From Mucilaginibacter kameinonensis (GTDB lineage Bacteria > Bacteroidota > Bacteroidia > Sphingobacteriales > Sphingobacteriaceae): a stretch of 64,000 bases of DNA. Location: contig NZ_RCWZ01000004.1 in NCBI RefSeq assembly GCF_003675385.1, positions 682,001 to 746,000 on the forward strand. Reading direction: 5' to 3'. This document shows positions 33,398 to 42,007 of this stretch, in pieces. Both the position numbers and the translations under genes were made by a program. Each line of letters begins with the position of its first letter. Position 1 is the first letter of the stretch. The notes beneath the pieces were generated by a model. It had not been told where the DNA came from and made no database searches. It saw only the letters and a program-made list of their open reading frames with translations.

Positions 33398-34096
33398 ATG
33401 CCTAAACTGATCACATTGCTGCTATTAATACTATTATTAGCGCTTCACAAAACCGAAATTCCAGATAGTAAACGTGCCAGCGATGTACGTATTAAAGTTT
33501 GGCCCAAGCTTCAGAAAGAGCTTAAAGACAAAGGTCTTGCTCCCTATGGTTCAGTATATCTCCGTATTATCAAAGACATTAGCGTGCTTGAAGTATGGGT
33601 AAAATCGGCCAATAAATACCAGCTATTTAAAACTTACGATGTATGCACCTACTCCGGTGGACTGGGTACAAAAACCCGCGACGGTGACGGCAAAAGTCCG
33701 GAGGGATTATACACAATTGAACCTAAACAGCTTAATCCGGCAAGTAATTATTATTTGGCTATTAATGTTGGATACCCTAACGTGGTTGATAAAGCCAAGG
33801 GCTATACCGGAAGTGCCATTATGGTACATGGACATTGTGCTTCGATTGGCTGTTACGCTATGACTGATGCCCGCATAGAAGAAATTTATACCCTGGTTTA
33901 CGAAGCGTTTACAGCCGGTCAAAAACAAATCCGGGTTGATATTTTTCCTTTCCGGATGGATGATGCTAATCTAAAGCGCTACGCAGCTTACAAACAAGAT
34001 GCCTTTTGGCGCTCATTGAAACCAGCGTACGAACTATTTGAAAAAAGACAGCTACCGGTTGATTATCACCTTAAGGGGAAGGATTATGCTTATTGA
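33398..34096 (+). CDS. L,D-transpeptidase (YkuD fold, YafK/DpaA-like)
   Basis: A 232-residue exported protein with a hydrophobic leader (LITLLLLILLLALHK). The catalytic motif is MVHGHCASIGCYAMTD, where HG...SxGC supplies His and the nucleophile Cys. Family relatives include E. coli YafK/DpaA, which cuts rather than makes Lpp-peptidoglycan bonds, so transpeptidase versus hydrolase activity is open. A near-palindrome AACTACAATTATAGTT (33370-33385) is found 13 bp before the start. Confidence 0.85.
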   Translation: MPKLITLLLLILLLALHKTEIPDSKRASDVRIKVWPKLQKELKDKGLAPYGSVYLRIIKDISVLEVWVKSANKYQLFKTYDVCTYSGGLGTKTRDGDGKSPEGLYTIEPKQLNPASNYYLAINVGYPNVVDKAKGYTGSAIMVHGHCASIGCYAMTDARIEEIYTLVYEAFTAGQKQIRVDIFPFRMDDANLKRYAAYKQDAFWRSLKPAYELFEKRQLPVDYHLKGKDYAY

Positions 34097-34137
34097 TGAT
34101 TGATTAAGCTATATTTAACGTCCCGCTTAATCAGCCA

Positions 34138-34419
34138 ATGAAAAAATCACTTATTGACGTTGGAGTATTCCTGCTAAACCTTGCAATGCTAATTGGGTTG
34201 CAAATTGTATCTCAATTTGTGGTATTCTTTTTATACGGCGAAGGGGTTTCGGCCGATAAACAATACGATAGATGGGCTATAATATTTGCGGCTATCCAAA
34301 TTCTGGTCATTATTGTGTTATACCTAAATAAAACGCTTTACCGCAGAATAATTCCTGTAATTTTAAGCATCGCGACGGTAATTATTGCTTGCTTATATAT
34401 GGTTGTTAATAATAGTTGA
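34138..34419 (+). CDS. Small membrane protein, function unknown
   Basis: A 93-residue protein with three predicted helices: FLLNLAMLIGLQIVSQFVVFFL, WAIIFAAIQILVIIVLYL and IIPVILSIATVIIACLYMV. It has no recognisable family. ATG 34138 follows the L,D-transpeptidase stop by 41 bp on the same strand, so it may share its transcript. Confidence 0.55.
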   Translation: MKKSLIDVGVFLLNLAMLIGLQIVSQFVVFFLYGEGVSADKQYDRWAIIFAAIQILVIIVLYLNKTLYRRIIPVILSIATVIIACLYMVVNNS

Positions 34420-34423
34420 TCGT

Positions 34424-35314
34424 TTATTCCATCAACAACACCATCAAAGCTTCCTCTACCCTTTCCAATTCCAAAAGCTGTTTGGCTTTCAAATGCAGTT
34501 GCAATTCGCGGGTTTGGCTATCGCCGATGGTGGCGTCGAGTACTTCTTTTATCTCCGGGGTAAGCGCGAAGGCTTCAATAGCCTCGTCGGTAGGTATGGT
34601 TTCCAGGTTGCCTAATTGCCCAAGATTGTTACCGGTTAATATTCTTGAATTACGGATGGCATAGGGCAAGGCATCAACACCAATGCCTATCCTGATGTTT
34701 GGTTTGGCTACTTTAAACAGGTTGTCTTTAGTAACGCGACAATACCAGTCGCCGCCAAGACGGGCCACCAGGTCCATTTTGGCCTGGTCTATCTTTCCGT
34801 CCTCGCCTAAAACAGCGTCACTAACGTGGATCAGTTTAATTTCGGCGAGTACAAGGTTACCGGCGCCATGGCTTTGTCCTAATTCAATCACCTCGTTAAC
34901 TACACATTCCAGTTGCACATATGATTCGGCCACCCGTGGTGGTTTTACCAATTGTGATGGCACCGGTGTTAAACCCGATTTGATAAACTCGTTAACCCCC
35001 AGCGGATATTCTACACTTGAAAGCGAGGTTTGCTGTACCATATCATAGTTAACAATATTGATGACACATTCGGGTACTTCCTTTACATTTTCGAGCGTGT
35101 GTTTAGTAGTATTGTCCCTCACCCGACGCGATGGCGAAAAAATACATATCGGCGGATTGGTACTGAAAAAATTAAAAAAACTGAAAGGGCTCAGGTTTAC
35201 ATTACCTGCTTCATCAACAGTAGAGGCCAGGCATATCGGTCGTGGCGCTATTACATAATGCAGGTAGCTTTGAAGCTGAACAGGCGAAAGATCGGCTATA
35301 TTAATGGTGGGCAT
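34424..35314 (-). CDS. Flavin reductase family (FMN-binding split-barrel) protein
   Basis: A 296-residue protein with a split-barrel flavoprotein core: RPICLASTVDEAGNVNLSPF, FSPSRRVRDNTTKHT and VNIVNYDMVQ are characteristic of the flavin-reductase-like family in which NAD(P)H or F420-like chemistry uses bound FMN. The C-terminal 80 residues are an extension with no obvious domain. It lies on the same strand downstream of fah and is often seen next to tyrosine-catabolism genes in this group, but a specific step has not been assigned. The 3' end nearly abuts the convergent small membrane gene (4 bp). Confidence 0.82.
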   Translation of the reverse strand: MPTINIADLSPVQLQSYLHYVIAPRPICLASTVDEAGNVNLSPFSFFNFFSTNPPICIFSPSRRVRDNTTKHTLENVKEVPECVINIVNYDMVQQTSLSSVEYPLGVNEFIKSGLTPVPSQLVKPPRVAESYVQLECVVNEVIELGQSHGAGNLVLAEIKLIHVSDAVLGEDGKIDQAKMDLVARLGGDWYCRVTKDNLFKVAKPNIRIGIGVDALPYAIRNSRILTGNNLGQLGNLETIPTDEAIEAFALTPEIKEVLDATIGDSQTRELQLHLKAKQLLELERVEEALMVLLME

Positions 35315-35336
35315 TACTATGTATCATTATATCATA

Positions 35337-35422
35337 TGTCATTGCGAGGAGGTACGACGAAGCAATCGCACGGAGGCATAGCCGCTCTGTATAGCATGCG
35401 GTTGCCGCGCTTCGCAATGACA
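35337..35422. repeat. Palindromic repeat family A, copy between fah and flavin reductase
   Basis: TGTCATTGCGAGG on the left; GCAATGACA on the right with a shortened right arm (TTCGCAATGACA). The inner pair GCAATCGCA / TGCGGTTGC is partly decayed. Confidence 0.85.
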
Positions 35423-35435
35423 TAATTTTTATTTC

Positions 35436-36431
35436 TTACTTCTTCAATTTCAATATCGAAAAATCACTATCGGCCTTTTCAATAATATTGCCCAACATGC
35501 CTAAGCCGGTGATCTCCATTTCAACCAGGTCGCCGGGTTGCAACCATTGTGGTTCGTAGTCGGCATTATTAAGTACGCCGGTGCCATTTAGTTCAAGGAA
35601 GCAACCTGTACCAACTGTGCCCGAACCTATAACATCGCCAGGCAAAACATCGCAGCCATAGGCAGCGCGCTCAATGATTTCGGCGAAGGTCCAGTCCATA
35701 TCGGCCATATTACCTGCTGATACTTGCTTGCCATTCACCACACATTTCATCTCCAGGTTATAAGCGTTACCCGTATGCCCAGGTTTTGCAGGCACTTTGT
35801 ATTGCTCCAGTTCATCTGGCGTTACCAACCACGGACCAATAACCGTCGAAAAATCTTTACCCTTTGCCGGGCCAAGGTTCAGCAGCATTTCTTCCATTTG
35901 CAGGGTACGGGCGCTCATATCATTCATGATCATATAGCCCGCAATAAAGCTATCTGCCTCGGCAGCCCTAATGTTACGGCCTTTCTTATTCAATACTATA
36001 GCTACTTCCAGTTCAAAGTCCAGCTTTTGAAAATGATCGGGCATACACTCAATTTCGCCGGGGCCTTGTATGGCATTATGGTTGGTGAAATAAAAAATAG
36101 GATACTGATCAAACTCCGGTATCATATCCAATTTACGGTTGCGCCTTGCTGAGGCTACGTGCTGCCTGAAAGCGTAACCATCCCTGCACGATGTTGGATG
36201 AGGTACAGGCGCCATCAGCTCAAAAAACAATTCTTCCTTAGCCTCTATCTTTCCCGAACGAATATCTTCATTAACCCGCGCGGCATGCTCCATCAGTTCG
36301 GGCCCTCCCCATAAAAATTCATTCATATTGTCGGGGATCAGCTTATCGCAGGAGTTTAAATTATAGATGTGGCCATTAACAAAAACACCAAGATGTTCGC
36401 GGTCTTCAGTTTTATAGGATACTAATTTCAT
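35436..36431 (-). CDS. Fumarylacetoacetate hydrolase family protein
   Basis: A 331-residue protein. The FAH catalytic core is at about residues 95-325: DFELEVAIVL with the metal-binding Glu, NDMSARTLQ, and GSGTVGTGCFLELNG. With hmgA and hppD 0.6 and 1.9 kb away (opposite strand) it is the likely last step of tyrosine breakdown, cleaving fumarylacetoacetate to fumarate and acetoacetate. FAH-fold proteins of other specificities exist, so the assignment rests partly on context. Its start at 36431 faces the regulatory and repeat-rich gap before hmgA. Confidence 0.88.
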   Translation of the reverse strand: MKLVSYKTEDREHLGVFVNGHIYNLNSCDKLIPDNMNEFLWGGPELMEHAARVNEDIRSGKIEAKEELFFELMAPVPHPTSCRDGYAFRQHVASARRNRKLDMIPEFDQYPIFYFTNHNAIQGPGEIECMPDHFQKLDFELEVAIVLNKKGRNIRAAEADSFIAGYMIMNDMSARTLQMEEMLLNLGPAKGKDFSTVIGPWLVTPDELEQYKVPAKPGHTGNAYNLEMKCVVNGKQVSAGNMADMDWTFAEIIERAAYGCDVLPGDVIGSGTVGTGCFLELNGTGVLNNADYEPQWLQPGDLVEMEITGLGMLGNIIEKADSDFSILKLKK

Positions 36432-36479
36432 AGAGTAGCTTAATTGGTATAATCAAAGCTAATGATTTTGGTTGATGGT

Positions 36480-36745
36480 TTATGAGGTGAATGGTTGATT
36501 AAGTTGATTGGAGAGTGGTGAGTAGTTGATTAGGTGATTAGTTTCTTACGCGGATATATATTCCGCCGCCGCTCGGCTCCTGCCGAGTGGCCGTTATCCC
36601 CAAGCCTCTGGCCTGTATACATCACGCCGGCGGCCAGAGGCCGTGAAATAGTTGCCACTCGGCAGGAGCCGAGCGGCGGCGTTAAAAAATAATAGCAACC
36701 ACTCACCTAATCAACCCAATCAACCACTCACCATCTTCCAACCAA
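36480..36745. repeat. Large nested palindrome (family D, long form) with TTGATT-rich flanks
   Basis: A perfect 26-bp inverted repeat at 36565-36590 and 36655-36680 begins GCCGCCGCTCGGCTCCTGCC. Inside, GCCTCTGGCC / GGCCAGAGGC is a second perfect 10-bp hairpin. Each 26-bp arm itself can fold (CTCGGCTCCTGCCGAG). Outside, GGTTGATTAAGTTGATTGG (about 36493) and its degenerate inverse CCCAATCAACCACTCACC (about 36714) flank the element. No reading frame. Confidence 0.85.
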
Positions 36746-36748
36746 AAC

Positions 36749-36779
36749 TTGCATCCTAAAAATAATCCTGCTAACTTAG
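36749..36779 (+). promoter_or_regulatory. Promoter-like pair before a 36-codon frame
   Basis: TTG (36749-36751), 20 bp, TAACTTAG (36772-36779; one mismatch from TAnnTTTG). It ends four bases before ATG 36784. Confidence 0.45.
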
Positions 36780-36783
36780 TATC

Positions 36784-36894
36784 ATGTTACGGGTACAAAT
36801 GCATTTTCTGTTTTCATTGGGGTTAACCTCCATGAGCGATGCCTCATCGTTCAGAGATGCTATGCTCGCTAAGATCGTGCTGGCGCAATACTAA
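36784..36894 (+). CDS. Possible 36-residue small protein or leader peptide upstream of hmgA
   Basis: ATG 36784 opens a 36-codon frame (MLRVQMHFLFSLGLTSMSD... to TAA 36892-36894) directly after a promoter-like pair, 131 bp before hmgA. There is no recognised family and no space for a ribosome binding site, so if translated it would be leaderless. A chance frame is quite possible. Confidence 0.25.
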   Translation: MLRVQMHFLFSLGLTSMSDASSFRDAMLAKIVLAQY

Positions 36895-37025
36895 TTCCTC
36901 CCCCTGTTTTCTTCATTTTTTTTAACCATTATTTATTAAATGGTTATGGCTATGCGTTACAGACTTTTAAGCCGAACACAAATCAGCATTTTATACGTTT
37001 TATTGTTAACCAATTAAACCACTCC

Positions 37026-38183
37026 ATGCCTGTATATCATAGTTTAGGATCAATTCCGCCTAAGCGGCATACGCAATTTCGTAAGCCCGACGGTAGTTTA
37101 TATGCCGAAGAACTGGTGTCAACCGAGGGCTTTTCGAGCCTTTATTCATTAGTATACCATGCTTACCCGCCCACCATTGTAAAAACCCTGGGCGAGCCCT
37201 ACAGCGTGGAGCCTAAAATAGCGCGCGAAAAGCACCTGAAGCATACCAGCCTGATAGGTTTTAATGTACAGCCCGAAGATGATTACCTGCAAAGCCGCAA
37301 GCCGGTACTGGTAAACAGCGATCTGCATATTTCGCTGGCAGCACCGCGCCAAAGCATGACCGACTATTTTTACAAAAACAGCCAGGCCGATGAGGTAGTA
37401 TTTATTCATGAGGGTACCGGCACCTTAAAAACCGGTTTTGGCAATATCAAGTTTCAGTATGGCGATTACCTGGTGATTCCGCGCGGTACTATTTACCAAA
37501 TGGAGTTTGACGGTACAGCAAACAGGCTTTTCATTGTAGAAAGTTTCAGCCCTATTCGTCCGCCAAAACGTTACCGAAACCAGTACGGGCAGTTGATGGA
37601 ACATTCACCTTATTGTGAACGTGATATCAAGCGACCTGCCGATCTGAAAACTTATGATGAGCATGGCGATTTTAAAATTCTGATTAAAAAGCAAGGCCTC
37701 ATTTATCCTTATATCTATGGCACCCATCCGTTTGATTTTGTAGGCTGGGATGGCTTTCATTATCCATGGGCCTTATCCATTCATGATTTTGAGCCGATAA
37801 CCGGGAGGTTGCACCAACCACCGCCGGTACATCAAACCTTTGAGGGTAACAACTTTGTGATTTGTTCTTTTGTGCCCCGCAAGTTTGACTATCACCCGCT
37901 ATCTATCCCTGCACCGTACAACCACAGCAATGTGGATAGCGACGAGGTGTTGTATTATGTTGATGGCGATTTCATGAGCCGCAAAAGCGTGGTAAAAGGA
38001 CAGATCACCTTGCACCCGGGCGGTATCCCGCACGGGCCGCATCCTGGCTCTGTCGAAAAATCGATAGGTAAGGAATCAACAGACGAACTGGCTGTAATGA
38101 TAGATCCGTTCAGGCCACTAATGTTAACCGAGGATGCTATCAGGATAGAGGATGAAAATTATTATAAAAGCTGGCAATATTAA
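37026..38183 (+). CDS. hmgA: Homogentisate 1,2-dioxygenase (HmgA)
   Basis: A 385-residue iron-dependent ring-cleaving dioxygenase, somewhat shorter than the 430-440 residues of proteobacterial and human enzymes, as in other Bacteroidota. The cupin-like core has FVPRKFDYHPLSIPAPYNHS with the first iron His, acidic residues SDEVLYYVDGD, and HPGGIPHGPHPG with the remaining His. It converts homogentisate to maleylacetoacetate. hppD follows 113 bp downstream on the same strand with a family A palindrome in the gap. Confidence 0.95.
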   Translation: MPVYHSLGSIPPKRHTQFRKPDGSLYAEELVSTEGFSSLYSLVYHAYPPTIVKTLGEPYSVEPKIAREKHLKHTSLIGFNVQPEDDYLQSRKPVLVNSDLHISLAAPRQSMTDYFYKNSQADEVVFIHEGTGTLKTGFGNIKFQYGDYLVIPRGTIYQMEFDGTANRLFIVESFSPIRPPKRYRNQYGQLMEHSPYCERDIKRPADLKTYDEHGDFKILIKKQGLIYPYIYGTHPFDFVGWDGFHYPWALSIHDFEPITGRLHQPPPVHQTFEGNNFVICSFVPRKFDYHPLSIPAPYNHSNVDSDEVLYYVDGDFMSRKSVVKGQITLHPGGIPHGPHPGSVEKSIGKESTDELAVMIDPFRPLMLTEDAIRIEDENYYKSWQY

Positions 38184-38191
38184 CCGCTATA

Positions 38192-38279
38192 TCATTACGA
38201 GCGAAGCGTGGCAACCGCACGGAAGCATATTCGCCCTGTATAGCATGCGATTGCTTCGTCGTTCCTCCTCGTAATGACA
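38192..38279. repeat. Palindromic repeat family A copy with matched base changes, hmgA-hppD gap
   Basis: The left arm reads TCATTACGAG and the right CTCGTAATGA, whereas other copies have TCATTGCGAG / CTCGCAATGA. Both arms carry the complementary change, so pairing is kept. Inner arms GCATGCGATTGCTTCGTCG and the partner GAAGCGTGGCAACCGCA are partly decayed. Confidence 0.88.
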
Positions 38280-38296
38280 TATTTAATTTAATTAAA

Positions 38297-39421
38297 ATGA
38301 CTACTCAAACTTTAGATAAACAACAAACTACAACCGATTTCCTGCCCCTTAACGGCACGGATTACGTTGAATTTTATGTGGGTAACGCCAAGCAGGCAGC
38401 CCATTATTATAAAAGCGCTTTCGGCTTTCAAAACCTGGCTTATGCAGGACCTGAAACCGGCGTACGCGACCGCGCATCATACGTTTTACAACAAGGCAAA
38501 ATCAGGATTGTGCTTACTACTCCCCTGCACTCCAACCATCCAATTGCCGAGCATATCAAAAAACATGGCGACGGCGTAAAGGTACTGGCCCTTTGGGTTG
38601 ATGACGCCTATGATGCCTTTGAGCAAACCATCAAACGTGGCGCTGAAGCCTATCAGCAACCGCAAACTTTAACTGACGAGCATGGCGAGGTACGTACCAG
38701 CGGTATCAAACTTTATGGCGAAACCGTGCACATGTTTGTAGAACGTAAAAACTACAATGGCTTGTTTTTGCCCGGCTATCAGAAACTGGAAAATGCCTTT
38801 AACCCAACCGATACAGGTTTACTATATGTTGACCATTGCGTAGGCAACGTAGGCTGGCATAAAATGAATGAGTGGGTTAATTTTTATGAAGAAGTTTTAG
38901 GCTTCAGGAATATCCTCACCTTTGATGATAAAATGATCTCAACCGAGTATTCAGCTTTAATGAGTAAGGTGATGAGCAACGGGAATGGCTATGTAAAATT
39001 CCCGATCAATGAGCCGGCCGAAGGCAAAAAGAAATCGCAGATTGAAGAATACCTGGAGTTTTACGAAGACGAAGGCGTACAACACCTCGCTCTTGCTACC
39101 CATGATATTGTAGCTACGGTTACCGAACTGCAAAGCCGTGGCGTTGAATTTTTAAAGGTACCATCTACCTATTATGATGATCTGATTGATCGTGTAGGCC
39201 ACATCGACGAAGACCTTGAACCTTTAAAGCACTTAGGTATTTTGGTTGACCGTGATGACGAAGGCTACCTGCTGCAGATCTTCACCAAGCCGGTTGAAGA
39301 CAGGCCGACACTCTTCTTCGAGATCATTCAGCGCAAGGGTGCCAAATCATTCGGTGCGGGTAATTTTAAAGCTTTGTTTGAAGCTATTGAACGCGAACAG
39401 GAAGCAAGGGGGAACCTTTGA
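38297..39421 (+). CDS. hppD: 4-hydroxyphenylpyruvate dioxygenase (HppD)
   Basis: A 374-residue enzyme of two vicinal-oxygen-chelate domains that converts 4-hydroxyphenylpyruvate to homogentisate. Iron ligands are His in YVDHCVGNVG, His in GVQHLALAT and Glu in TLFFEIIQRKG. The N-terminal domain (about 15-155) carries DYVEFYVGNAKQAAHYY. It lies directly downstream of hmgA and supplies its substrate. Length is normal for the family. Confidence 0.96.
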   Translation: MTTQTLDKQQTTTDFLPLNGTDYVEFYVGNAKQAAHYYKSAFGFQNLAYAGPETGVRDRASYVLQQGKIRIVLTTPLHSNHPIAEHIKKHGDGVKVLALWVDDAYDAFEQTIKRGAEAYQQPQTLTDEHGEVRTSGIKLYGETVHMFVERKNYNGLFLPGYQKLENAFNPTDTGLLYVDHCVGNVGWHKMNEWVNFYEEVLGFRNILTFDDKMISTEYSALMSKVMSNGNGYVKFPINEPAEGKKKSQIEEYLEFYEDEGVQHLALATHDIVATVTELQSRGVEFLKVPSTYYDDLIDRVGHIDEDLEPLKHLGILVDRDDEGYLLQIFTKPVEDRPTLFFEIIQRKGAKSFGAGNFKALFEAIEREQEARGNL

Positions 39422-39457
39422 TTTCGGAATTTCTATTTCGGATTTCGGATTTTTTAA
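39420..39457. repeat. Degenerate ATTTCGGATTTCGGATT repeat (family H)
   Basis: GATTTCGGAATTTCTATTTCGG and a following TTTCGGATT unit, between hppD and its terminator. Similar to 54020-54062. Confidence 0.6.
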
Positions 39458-39475
39458 ATAGTGATTTATGATTAG

Positions 39476-39500
39476 AAGCCGGGCGTTGCCCGGCTTTTTT
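39476..39500 (+). terminator. Terminator after hppD
   Basis: AAGCCGGGCGTTGCCCGGCTT followed by TTTT. Confidence 0.92.
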
Positions 39501-39524
39501 GTTGCAATTTGTTATTTTTAGCCC

Positions 39525-40781
39525 ATGTATAAATACCTGACCTTTTTCTTTATGCTGCTATGCTCTGCAGTATTTGGACAAAAAAGCCTGAGCAGCAAAG
39601 GCGATAGCCTGTACGAGGCAAAAAACTTTATCCATGCCGGAAATTGCTACCTGCAATCGGCCAAACAAGCCGAATTTAAAGCTTCGGCCACCAATGATTA
39701 TTATAATGCAGCATGTTGCTATGCACTATCGGGCAAAGCCGATAGCGCTATGATCATTTTACAACTGGCTGTAAATAGTGGTTACAAAAACGCGGCGCAC
39801 CTGATAACAGATTCAGACCTGAATTCACTGCATCAAATGCCTCAATGGCGGCCGCTGGTTAGCTCGGTAGAAAAGAAACCCAAAGGATTTACCGATGATC
39901 CTTTAAAAGCCAAACTGGTAACCAGCGATATTAAAAACTTCTGGACAGCTTATGACCGGGCTCAAAAAGATACAGCCAACCGTCTTAAAATTTACAGGAA
40001 ATACTACGTTGACCCCGGATCGCCGGGCTTGCAGGATTACTTTGCCATTAAAGTTGTGCACATGAATTACTTTGTAAAGGGGCACGATAAAAAGTCAAAG
40101 TTTTATGCTGCTATCCGCAAAAACACTTATACAGTTGATGAACAAAAACCGCAGATGACGGCGTCGTTTGTAAAATTGAAAGAGCTTTATCCGCAAGCCA
40201 AATTCCCCGATGTTTATTTTGTTATCGGCGCCTTTTCATCTGGCGGCACATCAACAGATAACGGGCTGCTTATCGGGCTTGACCAGGCTGTACGCACACC
40301 TGATATTCCTGTTAGTGAACTTAATCTCTGGGAAAACAACAATTTTGGCAAACTTGACTACATCCCCAACCTTGTAGCGCACGAACTTATCCACTTTAAC
40401 CAGGACGGTATGTTAGGCGGTGATACCACTTTACTCAGGGCAGTTTTGGTTGAAGGTATGGCGGATTTTTTAGGCGAACTGATATCAGGCCACACGGCCA
40501 ATGAGCGCCTACATGTATGGGCAAAAGGTCGCGAAAAGCAAATATGGACCGATTTTGAAAAAGAAATGTACTTACAACGAGGCTACAACTGGATAGCCAA
40601 CTCGAACCAGGAAACGGCTGATAAACCCGCCGATCTGGGTTATTGGGTTGGTTACCAGATTTGCAAAGGTTACTATGATAACAGCACGGATAAAAAGCAG
40701 GCCATTTATGATATGCTGAATATCAAAGACTATAAAGCCTTTTATGAAAAAAGCGGAACCGGTAAAAAGTTTGGCAATTAG
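39525..40781 (+). CDS. Exported DUF2268-type putative zinc protease with TPR-like N terminus
   Basis: A 418-residue protein with signal peptide MYKYLTFFFMLLCSAVFGQ. Residues about 20-110 have a helical TPR-like composition (NDYYNAACCYALSGKADSAM). The C-terminal domain has NLVAHELIHFNQ, an HExxH zinc motif, followed by the third-ligand candidate Glu in LVEGMADFLGE. This is the DUF2268 putative Zn-protease arrangement; the substrate is unknown. Terminators stand on both sides, so it is monocistronic. Confidence 0.8.
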   Translation: MYKYLTFFFMLLCSAVFGQKSLSSKGDSLYEAKNFIHAGNCYLQSAKQAEFKASATNDYYNAACCYALSGKADSAMIILQLAVNSGYKNAAHLITDSDLNSLHQMPQWRPLVSSVEKKPKGFTDDPLKAKLVTSDIKNFWTAYDRAQKDTANRLKIYRKYYVDPGSPGLQDYFAIKVVHMNYFVKGHDKKSKFYAAIRKNTYTVDEQKPQMTASFVKLKELYPQAKFPDVYFVIGAFSSGGTSTDNGLLIGLDQAVRTPDIPVSELNLWENNNFGKLDYIPNLVAHELIHFNQDGMLGGDTTLLRAVLVEGMADFLGELISGHTANERLHVWAKGREKQIWTDFEKEMYLQRGYNWIANSNQETADKPADLGYWVGYQICKGYYDNSTDKKQAIYDMLNIKDYKAFYEKSGTGKKFGN

Positions 40782-40809
40782 CATAACTATATGTTCATAA
40801 ATAGATTTT

Positions 40810-40835
40810 AAGCCGGGCCAATACCCGGCTTTTTA
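40810..40835 (+). terminator. Terminator after the DUF2268 gene
   Basis: AAGCCGGGccaataCCCGGCTT followed by TTTAT. Confidence 0.9.
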
Positions 40836-40880
40836 TTTGGTTGGCATTAGGTTATATTTGATATAACCAATAATCATGTT

Positions 40881-41350
40881 ATGAAAAAAGCTTTACTCAT
40901 TATTACCGCTGCTGTATTAAGCCTTAACTGCTTAGCCCAAAGCGGCCCTGCGGCCAAACCCGTTTATGATGCCGCCCTGGCTAAAAAACTGGGGCCGATG
41001 ATTACGGCATGAAAAAATACGTAATGGCTTTCCTAAAAGAAGGGCCTACCCGGCTAAAAGATTCGGCGGCTAACATGCAGTTGCAAATGGCGCATCTTAA
41101 AAATATTGGCAGGCTTGCTGCCGAAGGTAAATTGGTTGTTGCAGGTCCGTTTTTGGATGACCAGCCTTTACGCGGCATTTTCATTTTTAATGTAGAGACT
41201 GTAGAAGAAGCTAAAAAACTTACCGAAACAGACCCGGCTATTAAGGCAGGGTCTTTAGTGTTGGAACTGCACCCTTTTTATTGCAGCGCGGCGCTGATGC
41301 AGGTTGTGCCTATTCACAATACCCTCCAAAAGAAAAGCATGACTAATTAA
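40881..41350 (+). pseudogene. YciI-like exported protein, frameshifted in a G run
   Basis: ATG 40881 gives a signal peptide (MKKALLIITAAVLSLNCLAQ) and runs to YDAALAKKLGPMITA and a stop at 41010-41012. Shifting frame at the GGGG run 40991-40994 (one G missing) restores KKLGADDYGMKKYVMAFLKEG, which is exactly how intact Bacteroidota YciI-like proteins read, and continues to TAA 41350. The downstream part has the YciI fold (HLKNIGRLAAEGKLVVAGPF, IFNVETVEEAKKL). Restoring one G would give a protein of about 156 residues. It may be a real pseudogene or an assembly error. The stop abuts the AlkD-like start at 41351. Confidence 0.85.
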
Positions 41351-42007
41351 ATGGATGCCGTAGCATTTGTACTTGAACAGCTTAAAGAAAAGGCCGATGC
41401 CACCTACTTAAAAGGCATGGCCCGCTTTGGTATCGACAGTTCGCGGGCTCTGGGTGTAAAGCTGCCCGAGATCCGTAAGCTTGCCAAAATCATTAAAAAA
41501 GATCATGAGTTGGCCCTGGCGCTTTGGGATACTCAAATACATGAGGCCAGGATGCTGGCATCAATGATTGCTGAGCCCAAACAGGTAACGCCCGAACTTA
41601 TGGATAAATGGGCTGGCGACTTTTATTCCTGGGATATTTGCGACCAGGTTTGCGGTAATCTTTTCGACAGGACTCCATTTGCTATTGATAAAGCTGTTGA
41701 ATATAGCAGCCACCAGGAGGAGTTTGTAAAACGCACGGGCTTTGTGCTGATGGCCGAATACGCCATACACAATAAAACCGCACCCGATGAGGTTTTCCTG
41801 AACCTGTTCCCTATTATGGAAAGGGAAGCCTGGGATAACCGCAACTTTGTTAAAAAGGCTATTAACTGGGCCTTACGCCAAATAGGCAAACGGAATAATA
41901 TATTAAAAGTTAATGCTATTAACACTGCAAGAAATATTTATAACCAATCCTCCAAATCGGCCAAGTGGATAGCTAAAAGTGCAATAGATGAACTAATAAG
42001 CAAATAA
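41351..42007 (+). CDS. DNA alkylation repair (AlkD-like) HEAT-repeat protein
   Basis: A 218-residue all-helical protein of the DNA_alkylation family: YLKGMARFGIDSSRALGVKL, PEIRKLAKIIKKDHELALALW and WDICDQVCGNLF, followed by FVKKAINWALRQIGKRN. AlkD-type glycosylases remove alkylated purines such as 3-methyladenine without base flipping. Its ATG follows the YciI-like stop with no gap, so it is translationally linked. The catalytic Asp of AlkD is plausibly in NRNFVKKAINW or WDICDQ, but I cannot assign it firmly. Confidence 0.85.
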   Translation: MDAVAFVLEQLKEKADATYLKGMARFGIDSSRALGVKLPEIRKLAKIIKKDHELALALWDTQIHEARMLASMIAEPKQVTPELMDKWAGDFYSWDICDQVCGNLFDRTPFAIDKAVEYSSHQEEFVKRTGFVLMAEYAIHNKTAPDEVFLNLFPIMEREAWDNRNFVKKAINWALRQIGKRNNILKVNAINTARNIYNQSSKSAKWIAKSAIDELISK

